From assembly GCF_000723165.1 (NCBI RefSeq), contig NZ_HG322949.1, forward strand, positions 5,579,995 to 5,643,994: DNA of 64,000 bases, written 5' to 3'. Within the stretch, counting starts at the first letter, position 1, and each line of letters starts with the position of its first letter. The position numbers and the translations under genes are program-made. The DNA comes from Janthinobacterium agaricidamnosum NBRC 102515 = DSM 9628. GTDB lineage: Bacteria; Pseudomonadota; Gammaproteobacteria; Burkholderiales; Burkholderiaceae_D. Under the pieces are notes generated by a model. It was not told where the DNA came from. It saw only the letters and a program-made list of their open reading frames with translations, and did not search any database. Of this stretch, positions 16,917 through 26,352 are shown piece after piece.

Positions 16917-18731
16917 TCAGATGGCTCCGGTTCGGGTGTCCAGCCAGGCCAGCGCGGCGCCCGACAGGTGTGGCGCCAGGCGCGTGCGCACCGTGGCGTG
17001 GTAATCGTTGAGCCAGGCCGCCTCGTCATCGCGCAGCAGCGCGCGGTCGATGCAGCGGGTGTCGATCGGGCACAGCGTCAGGGTTTCGAAACGCAGGAAA
17101 TCGCCGAACTCGGTGCTGTCCGCCGGGCGGTTCAAGACCAGGTTTTCGATCCGGATGCCCCAGCGGCCGGGCCGGTAAATGCCCGGTTCGATCGAGGTGA
17201 TCATGCCCGGCTCCATCGCCGTGTGCGGTTCCGGCAGCGCCGATTGCGAAATCGATTGCGGACCTTCGTGCACGTTCAGGAAGAATCCCACGCCATGGCC
17301 GGTGCCGTGGCCAAAGTCGATGCCCTCGGCCCACAGCGGCGCGCGGGCGATCGCATCGAGCATCGGCGACTTGACGCCGCGCGGGAATTGCGCCGCCGAC
17401 AGCGCGATCATGCTTTTCAAGACCAGCGTGACATCGCGCCGCTGCGCCGCCGTGATGGTCCCGACCGGCACCACGCGGGTGATGTCGGTGGTGCCGCCCA
17501 GATACTGGCCGCCGGAATCGATCAGCAGCAAGCCGTCGCCCTCGATGGTCGCTTCCTGCCCTTCGACGGCGTGGTAATGCATGATCGCGCCATTCGCATT
17601 GAAACCGGCGATGGTACCGAAGCTGGGGCTGACAAAGCCGGGACGGCTGGCGCGCGCCGCCGTCAAATGGCGTTCGATGCCGACTTCGGTCAGCATGTCG
17701 CGCGCCGGATCGGCCAGCGTCGCTTCCAGCCATGTAAAGAATTCGCACAGCGCCGCACCGTCCTGCTCCATCGTCGCGCGCACATGGTTGGCTTCGGCGT
17801 CGCTCTTTTTCGACTTGGCGAACGTGGTCGGATTGACCGCCTCGACCACCTTGACCCTGGCCGGCACGGCCTCGCGCGTGCCGAAGGTGATGCGGCGCGG
17901 GTCGAGCAGCAGCACCGCTTCGGGCACCAGCGCGGCCAGCGCGCCGTGCACCTGGCCGTACGGCGCCACGTCGATGCCCTCTTCGGCCAGCTTGGTGCGC
18001 AGCTCGGGCGCCAGCTTGCCGTCGGCCACGAACAGCGTGGCGCGGTTCGGACAGATCAGCGCGTGGGCCAGGAATACCGGGTTGTAATTGACGTCGGCGC
18101 CGCGCAGGTTGAACAGGTAGGCGATGTCGTCCAGCGTCGACACCACATGGTGGCTGGCGCCGTGCTGCGCCATTGCGCTGCGCAAGTCGGCCAGCTTGCC
18201 GATGCGCGACTTCGACGCATACGGCGGCAAGTGTTCAAAGATCGGCGCGGCCGGCAGCGCCGGACGGTCGGACCACACCTGCTCCAGCAAATCGGTATCG
18301 GTGCGCAGGGTCACGTCCTTGGCGCCCAGCGCCTGCTGCAGCAGGCGCGCGGTGGCCAGGCCCAGCACCGCGCCGTCGACCGCCACGCTCTGGCCGGGTT
18401 TCATGTAGCTAGCCAGCCAGTCGACATACAGCACGCTGGCGCCGGACGGGATCTTCATCAATTGCACCGCGGTGCCGGCCAGTTCGGACTCGGCCTGGGT
18501 CCAGTAGCGGCCATCGGTCCAGACGCCGGCAAAGTCGGCGGTGACGATGAAGGTGCCGACCGAACCGCTAAAGCCGCTCAGCCATTGACGCCCCTTCCAG
18601 CGCGCCGGCAGGTATTCGGACACATGCGGATCGGCCGACGGCACCAAAAAAGCGTCGATTTTTTGCGTCCGCATCACTTGGCGCAAGTGCGCCAGGCGTG
18701 CGGCCAGCGCGGATTTTTCTGGAGTATGCAT
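16917..18731 (-). CDS. Xaa-Pro aminopeptidase (aminopeptidase P family, long form)
   Basis: This 604-residue cytosolic metalloprotease has two creatinase-like N-terminal domains (about residues 10-300) and a C-terminal pita-bread catalytic domain. The dinuclear-metal ligands are visible in LLIDSGGQYLGGTTDITR, GHGTGHGVGFFLNVHEGP, MITSIEPGIY and IRIENLVL. It removes N-terminal residues preceding proline. The length matches the three-domain, eukaryote-like APP1 type rather than the ~440-residue E. coli PepP. It is the first gene of a same-strand run continuing through MgtC-like, DUF924 and DUF2520 genes. Confidence 0.94.
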   Translation of the reverse strand: MHTPEKSALAARLAHLRQVMRTQKIDAFLVPSADPHVSEYLPARWKGRQWLSGFSGSVGTFIVTADFAGVWTDGRYWTQAESELAGTAVQLMKIPSGASVLYVDWLASYMKPGQSVAVDGAVLGLATARLLQQALGAKDVTLRTDTDLLEQVWSDRPALPAAPIFEHLPPYASKSRIGKLADLRSAMAQHGASHHVVSTLDDIAYLFNLRGADVNYNPVFLAHALICPNRATLFVADGKLAPELRTKLAEEGIDVAPYGQVHGALAALVPEAVLLLDPRRITFGTREAVPARVKVVEAVNPTTFAKSKKSDAEANHVRATMEQDGAALCEFFTWLEATLADPARDMLTEVGIERHLTAARASRPGFVSPSFGTIAGFNANGAIMHYHAVEGQEATIEGDGLLLIDSGGQYLGGTTDITRVVPVGTITAAQRRDVTLVLKSMIALSAAQFPRGVKSPMLDAIARAPLWAEGIDFGHGTGHGVGFFLNVHEGPQSISQSALPEPHTAMEPGMITSIEPGIYRPGRWGIRIENLVLNRPADSTEFGDFLRFETLTLCPIDTRCIDRALLRDDEAAWLNDYHATVRTRLAPHLSGAALAWLDTRTGAI

Positions 18732-19073
18732 AAGGTATATCGAATCGGTGGGTCAAATCGCTTATTCAAGCCTGCCGCGAGCGGCAAAAACAAGACTCTA
18801 TGATACCCCGATTGCGCCTGCCGCTGCGGCGATGCGGACAATCCAGGAATGATAGCCGCCGCTCCAAACAATTGCGCTGGATCAACTAAGCGTCTCCAGT
18901 TGGCCTAATGCAAGGATTTTTGGGGCGAATGTCTGTCATCATCATTTTGCGGCGCATCATCAAAAGAAATCTCATTAAAAGGCAATATTGCATGCCAACG
19001 CACGTTACTATCGTCCGATAAAATCAAAGCAACGTACGCCGTACGGAATCATCGGATGGCGCTGTCGAAATAA
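18732..19073. other. 342-bp intergenic region before a MITE
   Basis: This lies between the divergent aminopeptidase P and acyl-CoA ligase genes. It contains no coding frame I can support and no tRNA or recognisable small RNA. A short palindrome, CGTACGCCGTACG, sits near 19033. Promoters for both neighbours are expected here, but I cannot fix their positions. Confidence 0.6.
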
Positions 19074-19232
19074 GAACCTATCCCGGTAGGGAGCGTCGTC
19101 TGATGGCTGCTCATCAGAAGCGTGGGCAAGACGCGAGGAGGACGCATGGCGAGCCATGCTACGACGAACAACGAAGATCCACGCTGTTGAGGGGCTGTCA
19201 GCAGGCGATGTATTCTCTACTGGGATAGGTTC
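19074..19232 (+). mobile_element. MITE-like element, copy 1 (most diverged)
   Basis: This 159-bp element is bounded by GAACCTATCCCGGTAG and its near-exact inverse CTACTGGGATAGGTTC. It has no coding capacity. The flanks are TAA on the left and CAA on the right, suggesting a 3-bp target duplication that has mutated. The centre holds a perfect hairpin GCATGGC-GA-GCCATGC (19144-19159). The other copies have GCGTGGC/GCCACGC at the same place, a compensated change. The right end lies 20 bp from the ligase start codon. Confidence 0.8.
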
Positions 19233-19252
19233 CAAGCAACAGGGAGACACTG

Positions 19253-21208
19253 GTGCAAACAGACAATACGGTAATGCTGCCTACCTTTCCGCGCCGCTTG
19301 ATGCGGCACGCCAGGGAACGCGGCGGCCGGCCGGCATTCCGCGAAAAACACCTCGGCATCTGGCAAACCTGGAACTGGGAACAAGCCAGCGACGAAGTGC
19401 GCGCCATCGCTTGCGGCCTGGCCGCGCTCGGCTTCCAGCGCGGCATGCACCTGGCCATCGTCGGCGACAACCGGCCGCGCCTGTACTGGGCCATGCTGGC
19501 GGCGCAATGCATAGGCGGCGTCGCGGTGCCGCTGTACCAGGATGCGCCGGCGGCCGACATGGCGTATGTGATGCAGGACGCCGAGATCCGCTACGCCATC
19601 GTCGAAGACCAGGAACAAGTCGACAAGCTGCTGGAAATGCGGGATATATACCCGCACATCCGCCATATCGCCTACGACGACGCACGCGGCATGCGCCATT
19701 ACCAGCAGCCGGAATTGCTGTCCTGCGCCAGTCTGCAAGAGCTGGGGCGGAGGTACGACCGCGACCATCCGGGCTTTTTCGAAGCGTCGATCGACGCCGG
19801 CAAGGCCGGCGATACGGCGCTGATCCTGTACACCTCGGGCACCACCGGCAAGCCGAAAGGCGTATGCCAGAGCCACGCGGCGCTGCTGGCGGCCGGCGAA
19901 GGCGGCGTGCGGTTCGACCGGCTGACCGATAGCGAAGAGATCCTGTCCTACCTGCCGATGGCGTGGGTCGGCGACTGCCTGTTTTCGCTGGCGCAGGCGA
20001 TGGTGGCCGGTTTCACCGTCAATTGTCCGGAGTCAAGCGACACGCTGCTGACCGACATGCGCGAAATCGGCCCGACCTGTTATTTCGCGCCGCCGCGGGT
20101 GTTTGAAAACATGCTGACCAGCGTCATGATACGGATGGAAGACGCCAGCCCGCTCAAGCGCCGCATGTTCCACCATTTCATGGCGCTCGCCAGGCGCTGC
20201 GGACCGCAAATTCTGGACCGCAAGCCGGTGCCGCTGGGCCAGCGGCTGCACTATGGCCTCGGCCGGCTGCTGGTCTACGGACCGCTGAAAAACGTGCTGG
20301 GCCTGTCGCGCGTGCGGGTCGCCTACACGGCCGGCGCGGCGATCGGCCCCGACCTGTTCCGCTTTTACCGCTCGATCGGCGTCAACCTGAAGCAGCTATA
20401 TGGTTCAACCGAAACCTGCGCCTATGTCTGTCTGCAGCCGGACGGCCATATCAAGTTCGACAGCGTCGGCTTGCCGGCCCCCGGCGTGGAGGTGAAACTG
20501 GCGCCCAACGGCGAGGTCCTGGTCAAGTCCAGGGCCACCATGAGCGGCTATTTCAGGCGTCCGGAAGCGACCGCCGAAGCGATCGACGCCGACGGTTATT
20601 TCCATACCGGCGACGCCGGCCTGTTCGACGCCGACGGCCACTTGAAAATCATCGACCGCGCGGCCGACGTCGGCCGGCTGAACAACGGCGCCATCTTCGC
20701 GCCGAACTATATCGAAAACAAGCTCAAGTTCTTCCCCTTCATCAAGGAAGCGGTGGTCTTCGGCGATCGCCGCGACCAGGTCTGCGCCTTCATCAATATC
20801 GACATCGACGCGGTCGGCAACTGGGCCGAACGGCGCGGCATCGCCTACGCCGGCTACACCGACCTGGCGGCGCAACGGCAAACCTATGAGCTGGTGGCTG
20901 GCTGCATCGGCCAGGTCAATGCCGAACTGGCGGCCGATCCGCTGATGGCGTCGACCCAGGTGCGGCGCTTCCTGGTGCTGCACAAGGAGCTCGATCCGGA
21001 CGACGGCGAATTGACGCGCACGCGCAAGGTCCGGCGCGCCTTCATCGCCGAAAAATACGCGCTGCTGATCGACGCGCTGTACGCCGGCAAGACCTCGCAA
21101 TACATCAAGACGCAAGTCAGGTTCGAAGACGGCCGCAGCGGTTCCAGCAGCGCCGAGCTGCGGATCTGGGACAGCCAGGCCTTGCCGGTGCTGGAGCAAG
21201 CCGCATGA
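19253..21208 (+). CDS. AMP-dependent acyl-CoA ligase (long-chain type)
   Basis: This 651-residue adenylate-forming enzyme starts with GTG after AGGGAGAC. Motifs include LILYTSGTTGKPKGVCQSH (A3), GSTETCAYVC, FHTGDAGLFDADGHLKIIDR and a large C-terminal domain as in long-chain acyl-CoA synthetases. It should activate a carboxylate to an acyl-AMP and then the CoA thioester. It is the first gene of an operon with a full branched-chain-amino-acid-type ABC importer; its stop overlaps the next start (ATGA). That implies uptake and immediate CoA activation of an organic acid, fatty or aromatic. Confidence 0.9.
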   Translation: MQTDNTVMLPTFPRRLMRHARERGGRPAFREKHLGIWQTWNWEQASDEVRAIACGLAALGFQRGMHLAIVGDNRPRLYWAMLAAQCIGGVAVPLYQDAPAADMAYVMQDAEIRYAIVEDQEQVDKLLEMRDIYPHIRHIAYDDARGMRHYQQPELLSCASLQELGRRYDRDHPGFFEASIDAGKAGDTALILYTSGTTGKPKGVCQSHAALLAAGEGGVRFDRLTDSEEILSYLPMAWVGDCLFSLAQAMVAGFTVNCPESSDTLLTDMREIGPTCYFAPPRVFENMLTSVMIRMEDASPLKRRMFHHFMALARRCGPQILDRKPVPLGQRLHYGLGRLLVYGPLKNVLGLSRVRVAYTAGAAIGPDLFRFYRSIGVNLKQLYGSTETCAYVCLQPDGHIKFDSVGLPAPGVEVKLAPNGEVLVKSRATMSGYFRRPEATAEAIDADGYFHTGDAGLFDADGHLKIIDRAADVGRLNNGAIFAPNYIENKLKFFPFIKEAVVFGDRRDQVCAFINIDIDAVGNWAERRGIAYAGYTDLAAQRQTYELVAGCIGQVNAELAADPLMASTQVRRFLVLHKELDPDDGELTRTRKVRRAFIAEKYALLIDALYAGKTSQYIKTQVRFEDGRSGSSSAELRIWDSQALPVLEQAA

Positions 21209-22017
21209 TGCGCGACGACAGCATGCGCATGGAACAGCCGGCGCGCCAGGGCGGTCCGGTCATCCTCGACCTGCGGCATATCTCGCTGTCGTTCGGCGGC
21301 ATCCAGGCGCTGGACGATATTTCCTTCGACATCAGGCAGCATGAAATCCGCGCCATCATCGGCCCCAACGGCGCCGGCAAAAGTTCGATGCTGAACGTGA
21401 TCAATGGCGTGTACCGGCCGCAGCAGGGTCACATCCTGCATCGCGGCCGGCAGTACCAGGGCATGGATTGCCATACCGCCGCCCAATCCGGCATCGCGCG
21501 CACATTCCAGAATATCGCGCTGTTCAAGGGCATGACGGTACTGGACAACATCATGACCGGCCGCCACCTCAAAATGCGCTGCAACTTCCTGCAACAGGCG
21601 CTGTACTGGGGCGCGGCGCGGCGCGAGGAAATCGCGCACCGCCAGAAGGCCGAGGAAATCATCGATTTTCTGGAAATCCAGGCAATCCGCAAGACGCCGG
21701 CCGGGCGCCTGCCGTACGGCTTGCAAAAGCGGGTGGAACTGGGCCGCGCGCTGGCCGCCGAGCCGGAGATCTTGCTGCTCGACGAACCGATGGCCGGCAT
21801 GAACGTCGAGGAAAAACAGGATATGTGCCGCTTCATCCTCGATATCAACGACCAGTTCGGCACCACCATCGTGCTGATCGAGCATGACATGGGCGTGGTG
21901 ATGGATATCTCGGACCGGGTAGTGGTGCTCGACTACGGCAGAAAGATCGGCGACGGCACGCCGGACCAGGTGCGGGCCAACCGGGATGTCATCAACGCCT
22001 ATCTCGGCGCCCACTGA
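21205..22017 (+). CDS. livG: ABC importer ATP-binding protein, LivG type
   Basis: This 270-residue ATPase has Walker A IGPNGAGKSS, signature LPYGLQKRVELGRAL and Walker B EILLLDEPMAGM, with the extended C-terminal tail (NRDVINAYLGAH) typical of LivG-type subunits of the HAAT importer family. It pairs with the LivF-type ATPase at the operon's end. It overlaps the ligase stop by four bases, so the ligase and transporter are translationally coupled. Confidence 0.92.
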   Translation: MMRDDSMRMEQPARQGGPVILDLRHISLSFGGIQALDDISFDIRQHEIRAIIGPNGAGKSSMLNVINGVYRPQQGHILHRGRQYQGMDCHTAAQSGIARTFQNIALFKGMTVLDNIMTGRHLKMRCNFLQQALYWGAARREEIAHRQKAEEIIDFLEIQAIRKTPAGRLPYGLQKRVELGRALAAEPEILLLDEPMAGMNVEEKQDMCRFILDINDQFGTTIVLIEHDMGVVMDISDRVVVLDYGRKIGDGTPDQVRANRDVINAYLGAH

Positions 22018-22030
22018 CAGGAGAAAGCGG

Positions 22031-22933
22031 ATGCATCTCAATTTCTTCTTCGAAGTGCTGATCGGCGGCCTGCTGTCGGGCGTCATGTACGCGCTGGTGG
22101 CGATCGGCTTCGTGCTGATCTACAAGGCCTCCGGCGTGTTCAATTTCGCCCAGGGCGCGATGGTGTTTTTCGCCGCGCTGACCTGCGTCGGCATGATCGA
22201 CCAATTCGGCGTGCCGCTGTGGCTGGCGATAGGACTGACCAGCATCGTGATGATCGTCCTGGGATTCGCCATCGAGCGGGTGGTGCTGCGCCCGCTGGTC
22301 AACCAGCCGGAAATCACGCTGTTCATGGCCACCATCGGCCTGGCGTTTTTTATCGAGGGACTGGCACAACTGCTGTGGGGCTCGCAAGTGCACCAGCTGA
22401 GCTTGCCGGTCGACGACGTGCCGCTGCCCTGGCTGATGGCGCGCTTCAACCTGATCGTGTCGCAATTCGACCTGGTCGCGGCCGGCATTTGCGCACTGCT
22501 GGTCGCTACGCTGGCGCTGCTGTTCTCGAAAACCCGGATCGGCCGCGCGCTGCGCGCGGTCGCCGACGACCACCAGGCCGCGCTGGCGGTCGGCATTCCC
22601 TTGCAGCGCATCTGGGCGGTGCTGTGGGCGGTGGCCGGGCTGGTCGCGCTGGTGGCGGGCTTGCTGTGGGGCGCCCGCAACGGCGTGCAATTCGCGCTGA
22701 CCTTCGTCGCATTAAAAGCGTTGCCGGTGCTGATACTGGGCGGCTTCACGTCGATCCCGGGCGCCATCGTCGGCGGCCTGGTCATCGGTGCGTCGGAAAA
22801 ACTGGCGGAAGTGTACCTGGGACCGCTGGTCGGCGGCGGCATCGAAGGCTGGTTCCCATACGTGCTGGCGCTGCTGTTCCTGCTGGTGCGGCCGGAAGGG
22901 CTATTCGGCGAAAAAATCATCCGCAGAATCTAG
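22031..22933 (+). CDS. livH: ABC importer permease, LivH type
   Basis: This 300-residue permease has about eight membrane segments and the LivH hallmarks VMYALVAIGFVLIYKASGVFN near the start and a late cytoplasmic coupling loop (ALRAVADDHQAALAVGIPL). The ATG at 22031 is chosen for the AGGAGAAAG just upstream; an earlier in-frame start overlaps livG. It forms the inner-membrane channel with the LivM-type subunit. Confidence 0.92.
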   Translation: MHLNFFFEVLIGGLLSGVMYALVAIGFVLIYKASGVFNFAQGAMVFFAALTCVGMIDQFGVPLWLAIGLTSIVMIVLGFAIERVVLRPLVNQPEITLFMATIGLAFFIEGLAQLLWGSQVHQLSLPVDDVPLPWLMARFNLIVSQFDLVAAGICALLVATLALLFSKTRIGRALRAVADDHQAALAVGIPLQRIWAVLWAVAGLVALVAGLLWGARNGVQFALTFVALKALPVLILGGFTSIPGAIVGGLVIGASEKLAEVYLGPLVGGGIEGWFPYVLALLFLLVRPEGLFGEKIIRRI

Positions 22934-22951
22934 AGGACAAGGGGACAGACC

Positions 22952-24010
22952 ATGTTTTATCGCGAAGCGGGACAATTCAAGACCAGCTACCAGAGCGACA
23001 GCCAGATCTTCCCGATCCGCCAGGACCGGGTGGTGCTGGCCGTCACGCTGGCCGTGGCGCTGCTGGTGCTGCCGTATTTCGGCTCGCCCTACCTGCTGTC
23101 GGCGATCATGATCCCGTTCCTGATCTTCGCGCTGGCGGCGCTGGGCCTGAACATCCTGACCGGTTACGCCGGCCAGCTGTCGCTCGGCAGCGCCGCCTTC
23201 ATGGCGGTCGGCGCCTTCGCCTCGTATAACTTCATGGCCCGCCTGCCCGGCTTGCCGCTGCTGGCCGGGTTCATCCTCGGCGGCCTGTGCGCGGCGCTGG
23301 TCGGCATCGTTTTCGGCTTGCCGTCGCTGCGCATCCGGGGTTTTTACCTGGCCGCGTCGACGCTGGCCACGCAATTCTTCGTGCTCTGGTGCCTGACCAA
23401 GATTCCCTACCTGACCAATGACAGCGCGTCGGGCGTGATCACGGTGCAAAAGATGCGCATCCTCGGCTACCAGTTCGACACGCCGCACAGCAAATACATT
23501 TTGGTGCTGCTGATCGTGGCGGGCATGGCGCTGCTGGCCAAGAACCTGGTGCGCTGTACCGTCGGGCGTTCATGGATGGCGCTGCGCGACATGGACATGG
23601 CGGCTGAAGTGATCGGTTTCCGGCCGATGCGCACCAAGCTGCTGGCGTTCGCGGTCAGCTCGTTTTATTGCGGCGTGGCCGGCGCGCTGTACGCCTACGC
23701 CTACCTCGGCACCGTCGAGCCGGAAGCCTACAGCCTGGACCTGTCGTTCCGCATCCTGTTCATGATCATCATCGGCGGCGTCGGCTCGATACTCGGCTCC
23801 TTCCTCGGCGCGGCCTTCATCGTGCTGCTGCCGATCGCGCTGAACATGCTGGCGCACGCGGCAGGAGTGCCAGGCAGCATCGCGTCGAACCTGGAATTGA
23901 TGGTGTTCGGCGCGCTGATCATCTTTTTCCTGATCGTCGAGCCCCACGGCCTGGCGCGCTTGTGGCAAATAACAAAGGAAAAACTGCGCTTGTGGCCCTT
24001 CCCGCATTAA
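22952..24010 (+). CDS. livM: ABC importer permease, LivM type
   Basis: This 352-residue permease has about ten membrane segments and the LivM hallmarks NILTGYAGQLSLGSAAFMAVGAFA (two overlapping family motifs) and the coupling loop WMALRDMDMAAEVIGF. The late IIGGVGSILGSFLGAAFI segment is also typical. It lies 18 bp after the LivH-type gene and has AAGGGG before its ATG. Confidence 0.92.
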   Translation: MFYREAGQFKTSYQSDSQIFPIRQDRVVLAVTLAVALLVLPYFGSPYLLSAIMIPFLIFALAALGLNILTGYAGQLSLGSAAFMAVGAFASYNFMARLPGLPLLAGFILGGLCAALVGIVFGLPSLRIRGFYLAASTLATQFFVLWCLTKIPYLTNDSASGVITVQKMRILGYQFDTPHSKYILVLLIVAGMALLAKNLVRCTVGRSWMALRDMDMAAEVIGFRPMRTKLLAFAVSSFYCGVAGALYAYAYLGTVEPEAYSLDLSFRILFMIIIGGVGSILGSFLGAAFIVLLPIALNMLAHAAGVPGSIASNLELMVFGALIIFFLIVEPHGLARLWQITKEKLRLWPFPH

Positions 24011-24033
24011 CAAGTAAGCAAGGAGAAGAGAAG

Positions 24034-25353
24034 ATGACATTCATCAAATCGCTATTGCTGGGCGCGGCCTTCGGCAGCGCCGCCTTGACCGTGACCAGCA
24101 CCGCCCACGCGCAGGCAAAAGACCAGTTCATCGCGCTGCCGTCCTACCGCGTCGGCCCGTACGCGGCCGGCGGTTCCGGCTTTTACGGCGGCATCGTCGA
24201 TTACTTCAACCTGGTCAACCTGGCCGGCGGGGTCAACGGCGTCAAGATCAGCTGGGAAGAATGCGAAACCGAATACAACCCCTCGCGCGGCATCGAATGT
24301 TATGAACGCCTGAAAACCAGGCAAGGCGGCGCCACGCTGGTCGAGACGCTGTCGACCGGGGTCGCCTACGGCATCCTGGACCGGGTCGCGTCAGACAAGG
24401 TCCCGATGACGATGATCGGCTACGGCCGCTCGGACGCCGCCAACGGCAAGGTGTTCCCGTATGTGTTTCCGCTGATTTCCAGCTACTGGAGCCAGGCCGC
24501 CGCGATGATCAGCTACCTCGGCGACAAGCACGGCGGCATGCAGCAATTGAAGGGCAAGAAAATCGTCGACCTGTACCACGACTCCGCGTTCGGCAAGGAA
24601 CCGCTGCCGGTGTTCGAAGCGCTGGCGGCGCAATATGGTTTCAGCCTGATCAAGATCCCGGTCGCGCCGCCGGGCAGCGAACAGCAGTCGCAATGGCTGC
24701 AAATCCGCCAGGCCAATCCCGACCATGTGATCCTGTGGGGCTGGGGCGTGATGAATTCGGTCGCCATCAAGACCGCCCAGCGCAACGGCTTCCCGCGCGA
24801 AAAAATGCTGGGCGTGTGGTGGGCCGGCTCCGAGGAAGACACGGTACCGTCGGGCGACGCCGCCAGGGGCTACAGCGCGATGAGCTTCAACACGCCGGGC
24901 AATTACCCGCTGCTCGAGCAGTTGCGCAGCAAGCTGTACGCCGCCGACAGGGGCAACCTGTCCGACCAGTCGCGCATCGGCTCGGTGTACCACATGCGCG
25001 GCATCAGCGCCGCCATATTGTGGGTCGAGGCGATGCGCACCGCGCAAGACAAGTTCGGCAAGGGCAAGCCGGTCACCGGAGAACAACTGCGCTGGGGCCT
25101 GGAAAACCTGAACGTCGATGCGGCGCGCCAGAAGGAGCTCGGTGCGGCCGGCATGTTCCCGCCGGTGAAAACCAGCTGCGACGACCATGAAGGTTCCGGC
25201 GCGGTCAAGGTGCAGCAGTGGGACGGCAAGCGATGGAACGCCGTCACGCCGCACTGGATCGTCGGCGACAAGGCGCTGGTGCGCAGGCTGGTCGATGCAT
25301 CGTCGGGCAAGTACGCGGCCGAGAAAAAGATCGTGCCGGGCTGTCTGCCATGA
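24034..25353 (+). CDS. ABC importer periplasmic substrate-binding protein
   Basis: This 439-residue product has a signal peptide (MTFIKSLLLGAAFGSAALTV..., cut near AHAQ). The ATG at 24034 has AAGGAGAAG ahead; the frame is open upstream but lies inside the LivM-type gene. The fold is a two-lobe periplasmic binding protein of the Peripla_BP_6 type (LPSYRVGPYAAGGSGFYGG, KKIVDLYHDSAFGKEP, QADPDHVILWGWG-like segment). It is longer than LivJ (~370), as in relatives that bind aromatic or fatty carboxylates, but the ligand cannot be read. Confidence 0.9.
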   Translation: MTFIKSLLLGAAFGSAALTVTSTAHAQAKDQFIALPSYRVGPYAAGGSGFYGGIVDYFNLVNLAGGVNGVKISWEECETEYNPSRGIECYERLKTRQGGATLVETLSTGVAYGILDRVASDKVPMTMIGYGRSDAANGKVFPYVFPLISSYWSQAAAMISYLGDKHGGMQQLKGKKIVDLYHDSAFGKEPLPVFEALAAQYGFSLIKIPVAPPGSEQQSQWLQIRQANPDHVILWGWGVMNSVAIKTAQRNGFPREKMLGVWWAGSEEDTVPSGDAARGYSAMSFNTPGNYPLLEQLRSKLYAADRGNLSDQSRIGSVYHMRGISAAILWVEAMRTAQDKFGKGKPVTGEQLRWGLENLNVDAARQKELGAAGMFPPVKTSCDDHEGSGAVKVQQWDGKRWNAVTPHWIVGDKALVRRLVDASSGKYAAEKKIVPGCLP

Positions 25354-26168
25354 CTCAGATTCCCAGCGCGCCCGGCCTGTCAGTCAACAATATCGAAGTC
25401 ATTTACGACCATGTGATCCTGGTCTTGAAGGGCGTGTCGCTGCAGGTGCCGCAGGGGAAAATCGTGGCCCTGCTGGGCGCCAACGGGGCCGGTAAATCGA
25501 CCACCTTGAAAGCCATTTCGACGCTGCTGCGCGGCGAACGGGGCGACGTCACCAAGGGCGAAATCCGCTTCAACGGCGAACGGGTCGACCAGTTGACGCC
25601 GAATCAGCTGGTGCGGCGCGGCCTGTCGCAGGTGATGGAGGGCCGCCACTGTTTCGGCCACCTGAGCATCGAGGAAAACCTGCTCACCGGCGCCTATACG
25701 CGCAGCCTGTCGCGGGCCGGCTTGTCCGATGCGCTGGAACAGGTGTACCACTATTTTCCGCGCCTCAAAACGCGCCGCGCCAGCCAGGCCGGCTACACTT
25801 CGGGCGGCGAACAGCAGATGTGCGCGATCGGCCGCGCGCTGATGGCCAAGCCGTCGATGATCTTGCTGGACGAACCGTCGATGGGCATCGCGCCGCAAAT
25901 CGTCGACGAGATTTTCGGCATCGTCAAGGACTTGAACCAGCAGGAAAACGTGTCCTTCCTGCTGGCCGAACAAAACACCAGCATCGCGCTGCGCCACGCC
26001 GACTTTGGCTATATCCTGGAAAACGGCAGGGTCGTGATGGAAGGCGAGGCCAGCGAACTGGCCGGCAATGAAGACGTCAAGGAGTTCTACCTCGGCCTGG
26101 CCGGCGCCGGCCGCAAGAGCTTTCGCGACATGAAATTCTACCGCCGCCGCAAACGCTGGCTGGCTTGA
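25350..26168 (+). CDS. livF: ABC importer ATP-binding protein, LivF type
   Basis: This 272-residue ATPase has Walker A LGANGAGKST, signature YTSGGEQQMCAIGRAL and Walker B MILLDEPSMGIAPQ, with LivF-style MEGRHCFGHLSIEENL. The ATG at 25350 overlaps the binding-protein stop (ATGA). The C-terminus carries an extra basic stretch (KFYRRRKRWLA) beyond the usual ~235-240 residues. It ends the six-gene ligase/transporter operon. Confidence 0.92.
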   Translation: MTQIPSAPGLSVNNIEVIYDHVILVLKGVSLQVPQGKIVALLGANGAGKSTTLKAISTLLRGERGDVTKGEIRFNGERVDQLTPNQLVRRGLSQVMEGRHCFGHLSIEENLLTGAYTRSLSRAGLSDALEQVYHYFPRLKTRRASQAGYTSGGEQQMCAIGRALMAKPSMILLDEPSMGIAPQIVDEIFGIVKDLNQQENVSFLLAEQNTSIALRHADFGYILENGRVVMEGEASELAGNEDVKEFYLGLAGAGRKSFRDMKFYRRRKRWLA

Positions 26169-26352
26169 GTTTGCCGGCCTGAGCAAAAAGCTGCAGCGCG
26201 AGATTGCACAAACCGGCACGGCGGCATGACTCTTCATTGCGAAGCCGGACGGCGATCCGTCACGGCCTGCCGGACCATCGGCGATATCCGCGATGACGGC
26301 CAGCCCCATTTTGCGGGATAATGTCGGCATTCATCATCAGCCACCAGACATC

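Noticed and set aside
16677..18803. 708-residue plus-strand open frame antisense to aminopeptidase P
   Set aside because: No motifs, Arg/His/Gln-rich; all catalytic motifs of aminopeptidase P are on the minus strand.
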